From: an uncultured Sphingorhabdus sp.
Lineage (GTDB): Bacteria > Pseudomonadota > Alphaproteobacteria > Sphingomonadales > Sphingomonadaceae
DNA: 5,852 nt
Direction of reading: 5' to 3'
NCBI GenBank assembly: GCA_937873665.1
Contig: CALMYW010000503.1
Span: 1-5,852 of the forward strand
Part shown: positions 4,777-5,852 of the stretch, one piece after another
Numbering within the stretch: the stretch's first letter is position 1
Layout of the letters: the number at the start of each line of letters is the position of its first letter
Position numbers and translations under genes: made by a program
Notes under the pieces: model-generated
Seen by the model: the letters and a program-made list of their open reading frames with translations, nothing else
What the model was told of the DNA's origin: nothing
Databases searched by the model: none

Positions 4777-5125
4777 AATCGCACACGGTAATTAGGCCCT
4801 TGAAGCTGTCGATGAGATCGAGCGGGCGTGCATCGAGATCGAGATTGGGCGTCTCGAGCCAGCGGCGCGAAGCAGCATCGTCGCTCCCCATCAATGCATC
4901 GAGACCGCGAAACAGGCGCAGCAGAAACTGCCCGGCTTCGAACGACTTCGAAGCCGGATCGAGCAAGGTCTTGCCGCCCTTGAGCCGCGAGACCGTTGCT
5001 GGAGACAGGCCGAGCACCTGGCCGAGCTTGGGGTTGGAAAGACCCCAAAAATCGGCAATCCTGGCCACTGCCGAGGTCAACACCTCGCCATCGGAACGCT
5101 GGGGTCTGGGCGAAAGAGTTGCCAT
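4748..5125 (-). CDS. Xre/MbcA/ParS-type antitoxin (DUF2384)
   Basis: This is the 125-aa antitoxin partner of the RES toxin. Residues about 16-52 form a Xre-like helix-turn-helix (LGQVLGLSPATVSRLKGGKT at 34-53). Residues about 62-125 are the DUF2384 toxin-binding domain with its typical FLLRLFRGLDALMG (67-80), RRWLETPNLDLDARPLDLI (87-105) and a C-terminal VCDYVDAHRARV that in this family plugs the toxin's NAD+ pocket. The start is the ATG at 5125, with AAAGGA 6 nt upstream; an in-frame GTG at 5155 lies within the operator/promoter and is rejected. The gene precedes and overlaps the toxin. A 38-bp palindrome directly upstream, overlapping the promoter and almost touching the Shine-Dalgarno, suggests autorepression by antitoxin or by the complex. 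Confidence 0.92.
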   Translation of the reverse strand: MATLSPRPQRSDGEVLTSAVARIADFWGLSNPKLGQVLGLSPATVSRLKGGKTLLDPASKSFEAGQFLLRLFRGLDALMGSDDAASRRWLETPNLDLDARPLDLIDSFKGLITVCDYVDAHRARV

Positions 5126-5135
5126 CACACGTCCT

Positions 5136-5175
5136 TTCAAATGATGGATATACACATATATCGTTCATTTGAACA
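5136..5175 (-). promoter_or_regulatory. palindromic operator and promoter of the antitoxin-toxin operon
   Basis: Bases 5136-5173 form one dyad: TTCAAATGA (5136-5144), GATATA (5147-5152), centre CACA, TATATC (5157-5162), TCATTTGAA (5165-5173). Outside the 4-nt centre, 15 of 17 positions are symmetric. Each arm holds a smaller dyad of the form TTCA-N2-TGA. On the minus strand TGTTCA (5175-5170) and TATATC (5152-5147), 17 bp apart, make a plausible -35/-10, giving a start near 5140 and a leader of about 15 nt. The AT-rich island stands out in GC-rich surroundings. The inner arm ends next to the AAAGGA Shine-Dalgarno, so a bound repressor would block both promoter and transcript start. Confidence 0.7.
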
Positions 5176-5184
5176 GATGCTGAA

Positions 5185-5610
5185 TTAGGTGGCCATGCGT
5201 TTCTGGTAGACGCCCTCCCCGTTCGACATGTGCCCAAGGCAGTCGTAGTCGCCGAACAGCGCATCGAAACGCGCCGCGATCTGGCGAAGCCAGCGCTGCG
5301 CTCGGGGAGAGCGCGCGGTGCGCCATTCAAGGTCCCAGTAGGCGCCATCGTCACGCTCGGCGATCCAGACCGCAACCAGGCTGCCATAGACCGAAACACC
5401 GAAATCCGCGAACGCGTTGCGCATCAGGATCCGGTCTTCGCGCCCGCGCCAGCCATCGTAGGGGGCAAGCGAGGGAAAGGCGGCGGCGGCGCGCTCGGCT
5501 AGATCACCGCGCAGCCATTCGTAATCGAAGTCCCAGTCGTCCTGGTCTTCGACGTCCAGTACGGTGAAAGCGACCAGAGCGCCTCTGGGATAACTAACCG
5601 ATCGGCCCAT
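5185..5610 (-). CDS. 141-aa conserved hypothetical protein of mobile elements
   Basis: The function is unknown. The protein is acidic and aromatic-rich, with no signal peptide or membrane helix. Visible features are GALVAFTVLDVEDQDDWDFD (10-29), an acidic and Trp-containing stretch; FPSLAPYDGWRGREDRILMR (45-64); a hydrophobic strand VSVYGSLVAVWIAER (72-86); RSPRAQRWLRQIAARFDALF (100-119); and a polar end with GHMSNGEGVYQKR (126-138). From memory, similar proteins with the same WRGREDRILLRN-like motif are frequent on plasmids and phages of alpha- and gammaproteobacteria. The ATG at 5610 follows AAGGAGG by 5 nt, and that Shine-Dalgarno overlaps the stop codon of the ArdC-type gene (11-nt gap), so the two are co-translated. 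Its stop is 59 nt before the antitoxin start, with the toxin-antitoxin operator between and no terminator visible. Confidence 0.82.
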   Translation of the reverse strand: MGRSVSYPRGALVAFTVLDVEDQDDWDFDYEWLRGDLAERAAAAFPSLAPYDGWRGREDRILMRNAFADFGVSVYGSLVAVWIAERDDGAYWDLEWRTARSPRAQRWLRQIAARFDALFGDYDCLGHMSNGEGVYQKRMAT

Positions 5611-5621
5611 GATGCCCTCCT

Positions 5622-5852
5622 TCAGGCTGCGAGTGCGACGCCGTCGGGCTCGGCCGCGTCGTCTGCGAGCGCGCGCCCACCGAGCTTCAGCAGCAGGCTT
5701 GAGGCCTCCTCGGCCTTGGCGGCGGCGGTAAGGATCGCGCGGTCGTCATCGCGCAGCAGCTTCAGCCAATGCTCGATATAGCTCGCGTGGCTGTCGAGGT
5801 GCGTAACTGGAAGTCCGAGTTCGGCCCCGAGCATCGCGCTCGATAGTTCGGC
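5622..5852 (-). CDS. ArdC-type antirestriction protein, C-terminal fragment
   Basis: Only the last 76 residues are in the window; the 5' end lies beyond the right edge. The fragment AELSSAMLGAELGLP (1-15), SHASYIEHWLKLLRDDD (21-37) and a helical Ala/Leu-rich stretch to about 58 match the end of the zincin-like domain in ArdC/DUF1738 proteins. The catalytic HExxH and N-terminal ssDNA-binding domain would lie outside. ArdC proteins from conjugative plasmids bind single-stranded DNA and protect incoming DNA from restriction; this is family knowledge. The last 15 or so residues (ADDAAEPDGVALAA) form a low-complexity tail. It is the first visible gene of the minus-strand run, and its TGA overlaps the Shine-Dalgarno of the 141-aa gene. 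Confidence 0.85.
   Translation of the reverse strand, partial: AELSSAMLGAELGLPVTHLDSHASYIEHWLKLLRDDDRAILTAAAKAEEASSLLLKLGGRALADDAAEPDGVALAA

Noticed and set aside
5126..5155. GTG start extending the antitoxin by 10 residues
   Set aside because: It lies within the palindromic operator and upstream of the AAAGGA Shine-Dalgarno that serves the ATG at 5125.
4356..5399. 347-codon minus-strand open frame across RES, antitoxin and the 141-aa gene
   Set aside because: It is a shadow frame of three genes with clear family motifs and ribosome binding sites, and its composition is Arg/Ser/Pro-rich.
1..5852. CRISPR array, insertion sequence or transposon ends
   Set aside because: I saw no regularly spaced direct repeats, no transposase-like frame, and no long terminal inverted repeats with target duplications.

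Overview
The window looks like accessory DNA, plasmid or integrative element, from a GC-rich alphaproteobacterium, most probably a sphingomonad (Novosphingobium, Sphingobium, Sphingopyxis or a relative). The grounds are the base composition, the gene set (an ArdC-type antirestriction protein, an extra short SSB, a DUF2493/SLOG protein, a RES/Xre toxin-antitoxin pair, small orphan proteins) and hairpin terminators flanked by CGAAAG. The genus is inference. No replication, conjugation or integrase gene lies in the window, so plasmid versus ICE cannot be decided.

Layout, left to right. Bases 1-218 hold no gene I can support, only a terminator at the right of that stretch. A 78-aa acidic orphan (219-455, minus) and an 80-aa helical orphan (783-1025, plus) diverge from a 327-bp region that carries a series of stem-loops. 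The 80-aa gene converges on ssb (1156-1545, minus), with two strong hairpins between them. A roughly 490-bp divergent region separates ssb from a YdeI/OmpD-associated-family gene (plus, ending at 2623). That gene converges on a DUF2493 gene (2804-3748, minus) across a clear terminator. The rest is all minus strand and in transcription order reads: ArdC-type protein (5' end outside the window), 141-aa conserved hypothetical, [palindromic operator/promoter], Xre-type antitoxin, RES toxin, [about 300-bp leader], DUF2493 protein.

How the parts fit. The toxin-antitoxin pair is the classical NAD+-degrading RES/Xre-MbcA type: antitoxin first, 29-nt overlap with the toxin, and a 38-bp near-perfect palindrome over the promoter that fits autorepression. 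ArdC-type proteins protect incoming DNA and SSB coats single strands, so with the toxin-antitoxin pair this is an establishment, protection and maintenance module.

The most unusual signals are non-coding: (1) a homologous block of about 90 bp at similar distances upstream of both ssb and the DUF2493 gene, with a second short shared block further upstream; (2) five stem-loops in about 170 bp ahead of the 78-aa gene, one of them overlapping its ribosome binding site; (3) the toxin-antitoxin operator with nested dyads.
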